Shown: positions 33,500-46,143 of the stretch, piece after piece
How the letters are laid out: each line of letters opens with the position of its first letter
Position numbering within the stretch: the first letter of the stretch is position 1
Assembly (NCBI GenBank): GCA_019096155.1
Contig: JAHCVI010000002.1
Span: 2,232,001-2,296,000, forward strand
Direction of reading: 5' to 3'
Origin: Staphylotrichum longicolle
Lineage: Eukaryota > Ascomycota > Sordariomycetes > Sordariales > Chaetomiaceae
DNA: 64,000 bases
Made by a program: the position numbers and the translations under genes
Notes under the pieces: model-generated
Told to the model about the DNA's origin: nothing
Database searches by the model: none
The model's input: the letters and a program-made list of their open reading frames with translations, nothing else

Positions 33500-36400
33500 T
33501 TAGTACAACAACTCCCCGCCATGCACCATGGCCTTGAACTTGTCATCGGGCTCCTCGAACCGATACCCCTCGCCCCTCGTCACACGATCCACCTCCTCGC
33601 GCACAAAGGGGTACACGTCCTTCCACGCGTTGCGTCCCATCCAGCCGTCCAGGTGGCCGTACCCGGGCACCACCTTGCGCTTGTACTCGCCGTCCTCGAA
33701 GGCGTCGCACAGCGTCTCGTAGGTGCGCTCGGTGGCCTCGGGCGAGAGCACGGCGTTGTCGCGGCCGACAAACATCATGATGGGGATGCCCTTGAGGCGG
33801 CCGATGTTCTCGTCGGTGGTCAGCCGGTCGTAGCGCGGCGCGTTGCTCATGACGTGGCCCTCGTAGCCCATCTTCATGAGCAGGTTGAGCATGCGCATGT
33901 TGACGCCGCCAAAGAAGCGGTCGATCTGGCGGTGCGTGGCCTCGTTGAGGTTGGCGTGGTTCCAGCACCGGCCGAACACGAGCGAGGTGCGGTGGCAGGC
34001 CGCGTTGTTGCACATCTCGCGCCGCGCCTGCGGGTACAGCCGCAGCAGCTGGTTGACGGCCTTTTGCACGAGCGTGTCGTTGCGCGACGTGCTGCACGAG
34101 AACCAGCTGCCCGCGACGAGCGAGTAGGCCTTGTCGAGCGGCAGCGGGCCCGCCATCACCTTGGCCATGTTGGTCGGGGACCACACGGGGTTCATGAAGA
34201 CCTGCGAGCAGGTGATGCCCAGGATCCAGGACGACGGGATCGTGCCGTCGAGGAGGCCCGACGCAAAGGCCACGCTGCCCATGCAGTGCGCGATGGTGTA
34301 GATCTTGGCCGGGCCGTGGGCGGATCGGATGTACTCGAGACACGCGCGCAGGTCGTGGCGGGCGTCGAACGTCGTGAAGTCGCTGCCGGCGATCATGAGC
34401 TGGCTGATGCGGTGGACCGTGATGAAGACGCGGTAGCCGGCGCGGGTGAAGTAGTTGACGGCGTTGTAGGGGATGGTGGGCAGCGCGTAGATCTGGTGGT
34501 CGACCGACGCGCCGGGGATCATGAAGAGGTTGCGGATGTTCTTGCGGTCGTTGCCGGGGATGTGGGTGGGCTCCCAGATGTGCATGCGCGAGCACACGCC
34601 GTCCGAGGCGACGATGTCGACAGACTTTGGTCGGGGCGTATTATTGATGAAGCCGCTGAACGTCTTGGTGGGATACTGCAGCGGGGTGAGCGGCGAGAGG
34701 AAGAGAGACAGCGACTTGCGGGTAAAATAGGTCAGGAAGCTGGCCGCGCTGACGGCTTTCTTGATCAGACTGCTGCCCGTCGGCGCCATGGTGCTGATCT
34801 GCGAGAGGAAGTCGGCGGGCTGGATGTGCATCATGCCCTTGGCAATGACGGCCCCCTGGCGCCAGGCTTCGTCGTCGTCGAGATCGGCACACATGCCCGG
34901 CACATGCTCGCTGACCGTCACGTACAGGGTGCTGGTGGCCTTCCAGAACTGGAACGGCGCCAGCGCAACCGACGAGTCGACCACCTTGTACCCGTGGAAG
35001 TGCAGCTTCCTGCCGTTGACGCCCGTCATGTCAAAGTCGTAGGTAAGGTTCCGTGTGCCGGGGGCTTTGTTGTTGAGGACGAAGAGGTTGAACTCGCCAC
35101 GCTGCACCATGAATGGCGACCCCGGGATAGCAGGGCAGACGAACGTGCCCGTCAGCATGCCCCGGTGCTGCGAGTGCTTGATGAGCTCCTGCGTGTCGAA
35201 CGCCTGTACGCTCAGGAAGAAGCGGGCGCTCTCGCAAAGCGATTTGGCCCTGCGGTGGGCGAGCTCGTACGTCTCCTGGTTGTCCTCGACGAGGTTTCTG
35301 TTGTGGTGAATGAAGCCGGACATGACCTCAGTAAAACCCATGCCACTCGCGCTGATCTCGCGAGCTGAGCGAATGACCTTGTCGGCCGCACCGATACTCT
35401 CCTGCTCCTCCAGAGCATGGAGCTGCTCACGCTTCTGCCGCGGCCGGGGGCTCGGCTTCGGAGCATGCTGAGGCTCGCCGAGAAGGTTGAGAATCTCGTT
35501 CTTCTGCTGGTCAATGGTAAGACCGTGGGACGCAGCGTATGCCTCGACAGAGCGCTCGGCCAGGGCGGCGATCGTGGCAAAGGGGTTGGCACCCAGCGCC
35601 GTGGGAATCACCGAGCCGTCCGTCACGATCAGCCCTTCATAGGTCTCGCTCCCTCTTCCGGTAAACACTTGGCCCACGTGGTTGGTGACACCTGTCCTAC
35701 CGGTGTTGTCTCGGGCCATGCACGCTCCACTGCAGTTTTAAAATTAGAGTATGTTCCGACATGGTAGCACAACGGGGGCAAGCGAAGCGGGATGTTACGT
35801 ACCCGATGGGATGGACCGTAATCTGTTGGCCCAACAGCTCATAAAAGGGGCTCTGTACGAGGGTGCCGCCAACAGCCTCGGTAGCGCGCTCAAGCAGCTG
35901 ATTAAGCTTCTTGACGTGGTGGCTGCGAGAAACGCCGAGGAACTCGAGCATAGGCTTGTCATCCTTGAGCGACAACACGGCCTGGTTGCTATCGTGAGAC
36001 ATGACGAGGTAGACCTGCGTCCTCTCGACAGCGCCGTTGTTAAAGTACGGGCCCAGGAACCTGCTGCCGTAGCGTGCCAAGGCAGCTTGGGTCCTCTCGA
36101 CGAGGGTCTCGTCCTTGGGCTCCTTTTTGCCTGGCATAAGATCCAGCATGGCTTGGAAGAGAGGGGCCAGGGCCTGTGGAATAGCCCCTTCCTCAATAAC
36201 AAAACCATCCAATGGATTGTCATTGCCCTCCCTGCAGTCGATGACGCTGGTGATGGTCGGCCCGATGGGGTTGTACGGCGACGGATTCTCCCTTCCGATA
36301 GCGTTGGCGTTCTCGTCGGTGTTGTACCTGGTCTCAGTCAGCAACAGCCCCGTCGACATTCACCTGGGTTTTCGAGCACTCACCCGAATGCCAGCATGTC

Positions 36401-38012
36401 CCCATTACCACTCATGTTCTGGCCAACCATGTCGCTCATCTCGAGCCCCATGGCCTTACTCCGGAGCAGGATCTCGGTCGAGGCAATGGCGCCAGCACCG
36501 AGGAAGACGGCCTTCTTCGCATGAACCCACATAAGGTCGCCATGCAAGTTGGCCTTGAACAGGCCCCTATTCCGGCCGTGCCAGGCAAAGTAAATGCGGT
36601 ATCCCTCATCGTTCTTGACCTTCTCAATGTAGCGCACCTCGCACTCGCAAAAGATCTCGGCGCCCCAGTTCCACGCGTCAGCGACGTACGTGACGAGCGT
36701 CGAGTTCTTGGAGCCGTCGTTGACACCCGTGGTGTCTTGGCCGGTGAGGCTCGACGGCGACATCTCGACACCGCAGCTGTTGGGCCCGTTGCTGAAGCGG
36801 GTTGTCTGCCGGACCCTCTTGTACTTGTGTCCCAAGCCCAGGAGCTCAGCCTGCTTCTGCAGCAGATTTGCTTTGGGCAGCTGCGGCCACTCGGCCGGAT
36901 ACTCCTCGGGCTCGAGGACCTCGGCGACCTTCTCGTAGTCTGTCGTTGCGTCAGCAGACTGTTCTCAACAACCCCGCTGGTCTTGAACACTTACACTTGT
37001 CCAGCCCGTCCACGTTCTTCCTAATCTCAGGCGGCCACGCCTTCATTGCCAACGTCTCCTTGTCCGCCTCCATAAACACATTTGCATTGATCAAGCTCGT
37101 TCCACCAAGTCCTGTCTCCTAGTCAGCATCACGCTCACATTCGCCCCGTAGGTACATCTTCAACCCCCTTCCGAGAAGAAGAACAAAACGATATGAAGGA
37201 GAAAACTTACCATTCGCCACAACCGCACTCTGCCCCCTCCCCAGCACCAAATGAAATAGGCCCGTCGGATCTCCGCCCTCGACCGCCTTGCCCTTGACCC
37301 ACCCGGGCGCCAGCGCCCCGCTGTAGTGCAGCTCCCCGACGGCGTCGACGCTGCCCGCGGGGTACTCGCCGGGCCACTTCTCCCGGCCCCTCTCGAGCAG
37401 GCACACCGACTGCCCCGTGCGCGCCATGCGCGACGCCGCGACGCCGCCGCCGTACCCGGACCCGATGACGACCACGTCGTAGGCGCTGCGGAGCAGCTCG
37501 ACGGGCTTGGACAGGCGCGGGAAGGCCTGGGACTCGGTGCGGCCGTCGGTGTAGTGGCGGGGCTTGGTGCGGGTGCTCCGGCCGGTGCTGGTGCCGGTGC
37601 CGGTGCCGGTGCTGGCGGTGCTGGTGTGGTCGTACTCATGGTCGTGGTGGGTTGCGTGGTACGTGGGCAGGGGGATGTGGGAGTCTTTTCGGTTGAGGAG
37701 CGGAGAGGGGGAGCTGGATGTCGGTGGTTGCGAGTCGGCGAACGAGGTTGCTGTGAAGGTTGATGATGGCCGAGCATGGGGGCTGGAAGTGACGCTCGAG
37801 GGAGGTTGGGAGCTTGCGGAGGAGACACTGGGGTCTGGGGAGACGGGGCGTGCATTGTGGAAGTGGTTGCCGCCGCCGTTGGCGTCTACGGCAACGGTGG
37901 CACCGATGATGCCAATAGGGTTGTTGTCCTCGTTCAGGGCCGGAGTCAGAGGAGGAGATAGGGGTCCATTGACCTGCAATGTCCCTGCCGGGTTGTGGGT
38001 TGGCTTGTCCAT
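33500..38012 (-). CDS. GMC oxidoreductase fused to alpha/beta hydrolase
   Basis: Five exons (38012-37211, 37111-36995, 36939-36384, 36327-35803, 35729-33500) join exactly in frame to 1409 residues. About 170 disordered residues, with a Gly-Thr repeat near 135-146, precede a FAD-binding Rossmann motif (VVIGSGYGGGVAA, about 181-193). Typical GMC elements follow: NGLGGTSLINANV across the first junction, AVFLGAGAIASTEILLRSK, VHPIGGACMARD and GLIVTDGSVIPTALGANPFATI. This resembles cholesterol-oxidase-like GMC enzymes. From about 1000 an alpha/beta hydrolase domain follows, with AHCMGS (Cys at about 1149 where Ser is usual), FVGRDNAV (Asp) and GYGHLDGW (His). The FAD half likely oxidises an alcohol or sterol-like ring and the hydrolase acts on the product or its ester; substrate unknown. 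There is no signal peptide. Confidence 0.9.
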
Positions 38013-40691
38013 CGTGATGAGTACAGTGCACAATAGGCTCTGATGTTGACACTCGAAAGGCTGACAAGAGCGAGGTCTCAGTTCAGGGAAGAGGAAGACA
38101 CGGGGGCTCTTGATCTCGAGTCCAAGTCCGCCAGAGACAACAGGAATGTATTTAGGCGAGCTGCCTCTCCAGTATCGACAGGTTCAGTCGAAAGGAATGC
38201 GGGACTGATGTGTCTCAGAAACTCAGAACCTGAGAGCCTCCTCAGGGGCAGGGACTGGGAGGGCATCTTGATAAATCCTTCGCCTTGTCCCAACTATACC
38301 ACCAGCACCCCATCGTAACTTGACCTTTCTGGGCTAAGCGTTCCCGAACCGGGAGTGGATGCGCCCAGGCAGTCGATAAAAAAAAAGAGGCTGCAGATCT
38401 GTCCACCATTTCCCACGCCCACCCCGAGGGAAGGCCAGAAAAGAGTTTAGCAGCCCCCTCTGCTGCACGCCATCTCCATGCCCGGCGTCCAGGGCGCAGT
38501 CTTCAGCCGCCATATTTGGGCTGGGCAAAAATAATCATGACAGGAGAACACAGCTGTCATTGGCCAAAATACCGCGGCCCAGTTGCCTGCCGTGCGAGGG
38601 TGGTATCCCGGAGGGATGATGGTGGAGCACCCGTCAGCACAACCAGCCAGTCCACAGTTTTTGGGAACCACAGCCACGAGTTACCCCTGCTTTTAGGACC
38701 ACCAGTCCCGACGACCATGCCTCTGTCGAGCATCGAAACCGTTGCTGCCTTGTGGCGCCTTGCCCGGATGTCTTTGGTGATGCGACACCGTTGGCCGTGC
38801 ACCGCCATGCCGTTCCCGACGTCATTGTGCCAAAGCCCCCCTACAAAAGTCGGTCCTCGAGCACATCGAGTCAACTGGGCGACATTCTGCCACCGGGCGC
38901 CCCGGATTCCATTGCGAGAAGATCGTGTCTCACATGGATCGACGGACTGCCTGGGGCCCCGAGGACGCCAGGTCCAGAAGCGACTCGGCGCTGAATGCGG
39001 AGTCCCGACCTCCCGGAAGAAGTTCCCTTTTCGTCGCTCACAGGGACTGGGCGCGCTGAATGCGCTATTGGATGGGAAACGAAGGAAGGGCTCGGTCCTG
39101 ATAGGCTGCCGTTGAAGCCGACATGTTCCCAATCCGATGGCATCCAATGGCGTCCTTTCCACGCGGGAGCGCACATCGCGACCGCATCGCACCGCTCGGT
39201 GAGACCGTTTCCCTGCAGATGCAGTCATGAACTCGGAACCCAAGGGTGGTCATTGGTGCCCTACCAGGAGAACGTTTCCTGCCTCAGACAGCGGTCGTCA
39301 CGAGCCAAAGGCGTCACCCATGTGCTGAGGTCGGCCCGTGATCCTTCAGCCCTGGGCACGGGCGGGCAGGGGGCCCCGGCAAGCCAAGAAGCCAGGCAGC
39401 GCCTGATGAGATCCAGATTTGCAAGGTGTGGAGGGCACCGCCGCAAGCCACCAGCCCGCGCACCGCACCGTGCCCGAACGTTGCCGCTATGTTCCGTACC
39501 GTGGAGCTGCAATGCAAACCCACCCTTCCGGCGCCTGGGAAATGTTAACTGAACCTCAACCTAAGTCGACGTGCGATTAGTAGACGGCGATGGCAGCGGT
39601 AAAGGCGGTAAAGCACCATTTCCATTCCGAAGTACTTGTGCTGTCCTGTCTCTTTAAAAGCAGTTTGATCGATCAGTCGTGTGCTCTCATTGGCAGGAGT
39701 CGACAGAAGTGTGGCACAACAGCACACTTTCCGGACAACCCGCCGGTTATCTTGCTGAGCTCGGTGAGATATACAGAACGGCCAATGGCGATTGGATCCC
39801 ATTGTGAGAAATTGGCACTCGTACAGTCATACGGTCCGATGCACTGCAGTCCACCCGCAGGACCTGTGGCAGTGAATGCTGTGTGTTGCACAGGCACGAC
39901 AGAGAAACAGAAGTCCCTGAAGAGTCAGCGGGTTCATCGGCTGGCTTGTCGCGGTTGTTTTTGCCGAACTTGATTGGAATTGCGTGTGACAAAGGTAAGG
40001 TACGGGACGCAGCCTGGTTGCAGTTTGTGGAGAGCATCTGGGCATGTTGCCACAACACCAACCACGACCATCTCGCGATGTTACGGAATGCAGTATTTCA
40101 GTTCACTCAACCAAGGTAATAACCTCGGTCAAGGCAGATTCAGACGCAAAGAAAACCACACCTTGCCGGCAACGTCACCTTCGCCAGGCACCCATGCAGT
40201 CCGGCTTCCCAGATGGCAGGCGCATCCCACGTCTGCTCTCCCATTCTCCTGCAAGCTTATCAGTCGCACCTTCCCAACTTATCAGTGTTGCACGAGATAC
40301 GGAACGCTTATCTTTGACCGTATCGTGATTGGGCAATTGATGGTCACCTGGAACTCATAAATCTGTTTGCCCTGTCGCGTGCTTCTTGCATCTCATGCCG
40401 CATTTCTCACATCACTAGGGTCGCGCCGTTCCTGTGTTTTTGCATGATTTCTTCATTGATATCTAAAGCAAATCGCTCCTCTATGTACCCGATAAAATGT
40501 TTCCTCCCAATCTCTCGCCGAAGACAGACGGCAGCACGCTTTGGTGAGATATGGACCACCCACCGCCGGCTAACCCAGGGAATCATGTCGTGAACTCGTG
40601 CGACCCTCCAACTCCGTCCTAACGGAAACACCCAAAACGCCAGCTGAACAAGCAAAGAAACCGACCCTCAAGAGCCACTCGGGCCCGTTGT
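38013..40691. other. Intergenic region between the GMC-hydrolase gene and gdh
   Basis: I see no gene in 2.7 kb. Open frames up to about 230 codons occur on both strands but overlap each other, lack family motifs and show no codon bias. No repeat, tRNA or transposon end is evident. The last part, near 40400-40690, is the gdh 3' UTR. Confidence 0.5.
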
Positions 40692-42183
40692 TCACCACCA
40701 GTCACCGTGCGCAGCCATGGCCTGGGCGACCTTGACAAAGCCGGCGATGTTGCTGCCAGCGACCAGGCTGGGAAGCTCGCCCTCGGCGGTCTCGACGTAC
40801 TCCTTGGCGGTGTTGAGGCCGTTGTAGAAGGCGTTCTTCATGATGTCCTTCAGCTTCTGGTCGACCTCCTCCTTGGTCCACGCGAGGCGCTGGCTGTTCT
40901 GCGACATCTCGAGACCCGAGACGGCGACACCACCACAGTTGGCGGCCTTGCCGGGGGCGTACCAGATGGCCTCGCCCTTCTTGGCGCGGCGCTCGTTCTC
41001 GAACACCTCGATGGCCTCGAGCGTGCAGCCCATGTTGGAGCCCTCGGCGATGAAGCGGGTGCCGTTGGCGACGAGGCCAAGGGCCTCCTCCTGGCTGACC
41101 TCGTTCTGGGTGGCGCACGGCAGAGCGATGTCGACGTGGCCGACGTGGAGCCAGGGGCGGGCGCCCGCAATGTACTGGAGCTTGCCCTTGGGGGTGTAGT
41201 CGGCCAGAGCCTGGTGCTTGACCTTGAGGTCCATGATGGCCTCGATGTCCTCGACCGTGACGTGGCCGTCATCGACCGCGACGAGCGAGCCCTTGGAGTC
41301 GGAGAGCGAGACGACGGTGGCGCCGAGCTCAATGCACTTGAGAGCAGCATACTGGGCAACGTTGCCGGAGCCCGAGATGGCGACGCGCTTGCCCTCGTAG
41401 GTGCCAGCACCGGCGATCTCAAGCATGTGGCCGACGTAGTAGACGAGGCCGTAGCCGGTGGCTTCGGGGCGGATGAGCGATCCACCCCAGTCGAGGCCCT
41501 TGCCGGTCAGGACACCCTCGAACCTGTTGCGCGCCTGGCGGTAGGCACCGAACATGTAGCCGATCTCGCGGCCACCAACACCGATATCACCGGCGGGAAC
41601 GTCGGTGTCGGCACCAATGTGCCTGGAGAGCTCGCGCATGAAGGAGTAGCAGAAGCGACGGATCTCGGCATCGCTCTTGCCCTTGGGGTCGAAGTCGGCT
41701 CCACCCTTGCCACCACCCATCATCACTGTCGCCCCACAGTCAGCAAGTGCTGCCAATTTTCCGCTTTCAGCGGTTGTTTCTTTGTTGTTCACTTACGGCC
41801 AGTGAGGGCATTCTTGAAGATCTGCTCGAAACCGAGGAACTTGAGAATGGAGAGGTTGACCGAGGGGTGCAGACGCAGGCGCCCCTTGTAAGGGCCGAGC
41901 GCCGAGTTGAACTGCACGCGGTAGCCGCGGTTGACCTGGAGGTTGCCGGCATCGTCCTCCCAGACGACACGGAACTGGATGACACGCTCGGGGACCGAGG
42001 CGACCTTGAGGGCGGTACGGAACTCGGGGTTCTTCTGGAACAGGGTGCTGTTCTCGAGGGTGAGGGCGAGCTCTGCGGGAAAGGCACATGTCAGATCAAT
42101 GTCGCAAGCCAAGATGCGCCAAGCGGTGCCATCTCACCCTTGTAGGCCTGCTCGAACTCGGGCTCGGGGGCGAGGTGCGACAT
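40692..42183 (-). CDS. gdh: NADP-specific glutamate dehydrogenase
   Basis: Three exons (42183-42138, 42072-41797, 41725-40692) join in frame to 451 residues, near the 454 of the Neurospora am product. Exon 1 gives MSHLAPEPEFEQAYKGE. The catalytic region GRLRLHPSVNLS, LMMGGGKGGADFDPKGKSD (lysine of the active site) and the dinucleotide motif VAISGSGNVAQYAA are intact. SDSKGSL is in the place where NAD enzymes prefer an acidic residue at the strand end, matching NADP use. The enzyme makes glutamate from 2-oxoglutarate and ammonium, the main anabolic ammonium route. Both introns lie early, as in the am gene. The 4-kb upstream region may hold distal control elements. Confidence 0.96.
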
Positions 42184-45100
42184 GGTGACTGAGTTGTTCG
42201 GTTGGGTGTCTCTTGAAGGATGCGAGGCTGGGTATCACTGTCGACTCGAACTTCGCTGCGAGAATGCGAGAGGAAAGAGAGGCAGAGGAGGGGAAGGCAG
42301 AGGGAGGCGAGAAAGAGGCCAGACTATATACCCAGATGGCTGCCCGGGTGGTGGGGGGTTGACAGGAGGCGCCGAGCGATGGAGATGGGATGAGGAACCC
42401 ATGTTCCCCTGCTCCGAGAACAGGTCGGCCGAAAAAGGCGGCTGTTGTTCGAGGCCTTCGCAGCTCGTAGCTCCGTTTCACAACTCGCTCATCTTCGATT
42501 GGACGTGTCGGGCGTGGACAGGCGGCGAAATCGACCGCATACCCACACGAGGGGCTTCCCTGTGCGGGACGAGTGGCCACCTCTTGGCGAGGGTTTGGCT
42601 TCGAGCCGCGCCGGTTTTCGCTCACCCCTGGAAGAACGGCACCCGACATCCCACGCCAAACATGGCACCACTATACGCCTATCCGATTGTATTTGCCAAT
42701 TTGCCTACGTGCAAGTGGTGATCATCCTCTCGCCATTGACTGACCATTGTCGCCCGGTGGGCGCCATATCACCTGGCAACTCTCGTCGTTGATGCCCTTG
42801 AGTGCTTCTCGCGATGCCCTGTCTCGCTGCCCGCGATGCCGTCGTTATCGATAGCATTTGCTCGCGACATGATTGGCGCCAGCGTCTTGGATTTGGAGAA
42901 AGCCATCATCGGGTGCTCCGTGTGCTCGCGTGCCCCCCCTGCAAGCGGCGTCATGAGTGGCTCACTCGTGGTTGGGGGTCGCCTGTACGGGCTTCCAATA
43001 ACTTTATCCGCGGAAATCGATTGGCCGCCTCAAAAAATTACCATGTCGGATTTATCCAACCTGCGGCGGGGTCGACGGGAGCCGTCCCGAGCAATGCAGC
43101 TCGGAGTGGTGGGGCTCAGTCTTCAGGGGCTGGCAAGCCGTCAAAGATATGACAGCACACCCGGTCTGTTTTCGCGGTCTCCGACGTCGCTGGGCTCGGT
43201 GGTGGGCACCCGAGCGTCTTGTCGCCTCCGGGTCGTTCCGGATTGGGCAAGTCGACGCAGGGTACCCCAGCTTCCCCTCCCCCTCGATGCTGCCGGACGT
43301 GGGCACAGGTGGGTTGGGCCAGTCTTCAACTTCCGATCATCCACCACGGCGCTCCGCTTATCTCGAGTTGTAATGCCAACTGGTAATGAATTCGAGGCTG
43401 CCCGTGATAGGCACCTCGAATCGGTCCTTTCGCTCTCTCCTTTGCTTCAGCCTTACCGATCGTCCAATTCACCCCTCCTTGAGGTTGCAAGGAGAGTCCA
43501 AAGCCCCTCACACTTCTATCCCCCCCCCGCCCCATGTCCTGGGACAACCATCGACGGGCAACGACGACGACGACGAAGACGGCGACGAGTGACGCTGTGC
43601 GGCCGACGTGATGGCCAAAAGTCGAAATCCCATGTTGCGCATGCGACAGCCAACCTTGCGGCTCGCAGTTGCCAAGCAGTCCGCCTCGGAGTCGATGTAA
43701 CCTTCGGGCCCTTCCCTTTCTCGGCGTAAAGCGCACCGAGTGGGGAAAGCCTCTTCGAAAGCTCGAAAACACCATCGACGACATGGGAAACCGTCTGTCT
43801 TTAAGTATCCCGCAGCCTCTCGCACGTCACATGCTCTCACATGTTCTCTTATCGGCCAAGATGCTCGCTCCTCCCCGGTCGTGATACCCTACATACATAC
43901 ATACCCCTTACCCGAACGTCCCGTGGTCACCTTGGTCTCCCACGTGTGACAAGCCCCGTGAAGATAACCAACCTTCGCTCCCCGCGATAGCCACACACAC
44001 ACAGGCGCCGCGCACGCGCGGAGATGCAGGGTCCTTATCCAGAGATAACCTTATCTCTGTCCCTGAACTCCAATCGCGGCCGAACCCACCCGGTTTGATG
44101 CCGGCGTTCCTTGTTTGGTGCCCGGCTGGGCCGTCTGTGCTTGCCGAGGCCATCCTGGTCTTCCGTCCCTTCCATGCCCAACATGCCCACCTTCGAAAAG
44201 TCCCGAACCCGCCGTGGCGGCAGGGATCTGGAAGGTTTAAGGTTCAACCCAACCCAGCAACCTGGGTTTGCTTGCGTGCTTGCTCACTGACAAGGAGGGG
44301 AGGTGGAGGGGGGAGAGGGGCACGTCTCGGGTGCCAAGTGAGGGTTGGTGATGCGGTGAGACCCGGGCCTGGGAACGGGTCTCCCCCCCACCCCCTGCCT
44401 TTGGGCTTTCCGTGGCGCCGGATATGCATGAAACGGACTGGACTGGGTTGGCAAGTTTGCAGGCTCAATTCAAGATGGGGCGGGCAGGGATGGATGGGGT
44501 TTTGGTGGATGCTTAGCGCAAATGGCATCGTTCTTCCGCACGTTGTGAGAAGAAAACGGTCCGGGCGGGCTTGCCGGGGCTTGGTGTTGGTGTTGACCTG
44601 GCCTAGTCTTGCCCGGGCCGAGTCGGGTTTAAGGGTTTGGCCGTTGTCGGCCGCCGGCGGTGAAAGCCGATCGGTCTAAAGTGACTGAGGATACTGTGGC
44701 CCGTGTGGTTAGTTCGGGTGTCTGGTTCCGTGGGCACGGAGAGGAAGGTGAGGGAAAAAGACGGAGATTGGGTGGCGAATGCAAAGATAAGGGACTGTGT
44801 TATGTATTGTTTTGTGAAACAAAGATAGTGAAGAGGCAACACGCTCTCTCAGACTCAATGCTTACTGGCCCCCTTTCCTTTGGGGGAATTGCAAGTCTCT
44901 CCAAACACTCTTCTCTTCTCTTTCCTCGACCCCGCGGAAGGCAGAAACTAAGGTACCGGTAGGTGTCTAAGAGTGCCAGCAAGCCAAAAGACAAAGCACG
45001 AGCGCCCTTGAACGTGAAATGAGCATCTGTGTTGTGCCACTTGTTGTTCTTGAGTCGGATTCTCGTTTGCCATGTTCTTATTGGCGATAACTACCACAAA

Positions 45101-46143
45101 AAGCAACCAGGCTTCCCTACCACACACACCTTTGCCGCGAGGAGTATGTGTTGTCTCAACGCCTACTCCGTAATCCCCCCCATTTTCTGAGGGGCCCTTT
45201 ACGTTCTCGAGACGCACCAAGGGAAAACAGTACAGCAAAGTGCAACATTGTTGTTCCCCGCATGTTGCAATAGGCTCTAGACAACAAACTGCTCAGAGAT
45301 CAGAGTTGGTGCATCTGGAAGAACCGGCTGAAGAGCAACAACAAACAAATCAGAGAAAGAAAGAAAGTCGAAGAAAGAAACTAAATGAACAGAAATATAG
45401 CTTGTCGTATGATGGCATGCCTCACCTTGAATGCTGTTTGGTATGTGCAAAGTGGGAAGTGACACGGCGGGTCTGTTTGCACTCTCAAAAAGGCAGTAAA
45501 CAACCCTTTTTGCTTTGGCGCTGCGTAAAGGCGACAAGAGGAGGGGACAACTGGAGAAACCAATCACACTTGCTTGAAGCTAGCACAACCTCTGCGTTGG
45601 AGCATTTTCCCTTTTCTCATAGTCAAGGTTCTCTTCAATCATATTATGTACAACTTCTGCCACATCAGCAACAGCCACGCCCAGCTCCTGAAGTATGTTG
45701 GTGGGTATCTCTCCCCTTCCCCCGGCTCTCACCAACTCCAACATACAATGAGACGAAACAGCAATCGGTAAAAAAATCAAGACTGAAGAGACGAATTCTA
45801 CAGCACTTCCATCTCCCTCCTCTTCAACAATATCTTTGTCTTGAAAAGATGCGATCCTGATTATATACAGGCTATCTACCTTAACAGCGGGGGCGACTAT
45901 GTCTCAAACTCCCCAGAGAAGCGAACTAGACGATTGGATATAATAAAAAAAAAACCGAAAGGGAATAAAATCTCTTTTCGTGCTGCTGTGTCTGGTCTGG
46001 TTTGGTTCTAAACCACCAAGTCCACATTGGTCCTCCTCCCTCCACCAACCGACAGACAGACAGACAGACCATGTGCCAAACCCATCGCCCACTAGAATCT
46101 CAAACCCCTTTCCACACATACCAAGCAAGCCAAACATACCAGT
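42184..46143. other. Long upstream region of gdh
   Basis: No convincing gene is seen in 4 kb. The proximal 200 bases are the gdh leader and core promoter, with purine-rich repeats near 42250-42330. Several ATTGG/CCAAT pentamers occur (for example near 42497, 42871, 43019, 44066). CA and CATA microsatellites lie near 43990 and 43895. A GATA inverted repeat lies at 44041-44058. The distal end holds the 3' UTR of the Rds1-like gene. Confidence 0.5.
44035..44058. promoter_or_regulatory. Clustered GATA sites with inverted repeat
   Basis: A TTATCC at 44035 is followed by AGAGATAA-CC-TTATCTCT (44041-44058), a perfect 8-base inverted repeat with a 2-base spacer. That makes three GATA cores in 24 bases, two in mirror orientation. 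NIT2/AreA-type nitrogen factors bind paired GATA sites. The site is about 1.86 kb upstream of the gdh start codon, in the distance range of the known Neurospora am upstream elements. The link to gdh is inference. Confidence 0.45.

Noticed and set aside
33425..35368. Long plus-strand open frame of 647 codons
   Set aside because: It is antisense to the large last exon of the GMC-hydrolase gene, has an odd Val/Arg/His-rich composition and no family motif. It is a GC-rich shadow frame.
38557..39243. Minus-strand open frame of 228 codons between the GMC-hydrolase gene and gdh
   Set aside because: Competing frames on the other strand and no recognisable protein; not supported.
40707..41891. Plus-strand open frame of 394 codons over gdh
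   Set aside because: Antisense of the highly codon-biased glutamate dehydrogenase gene; composition typical of a mirror frame.
42836..43729. Plus-strand open frame of 297 codons upstream of gdh
   Set aside because: Low-complexity Arg/Ser/Pro-rich translation with other frames equally open; no motif.
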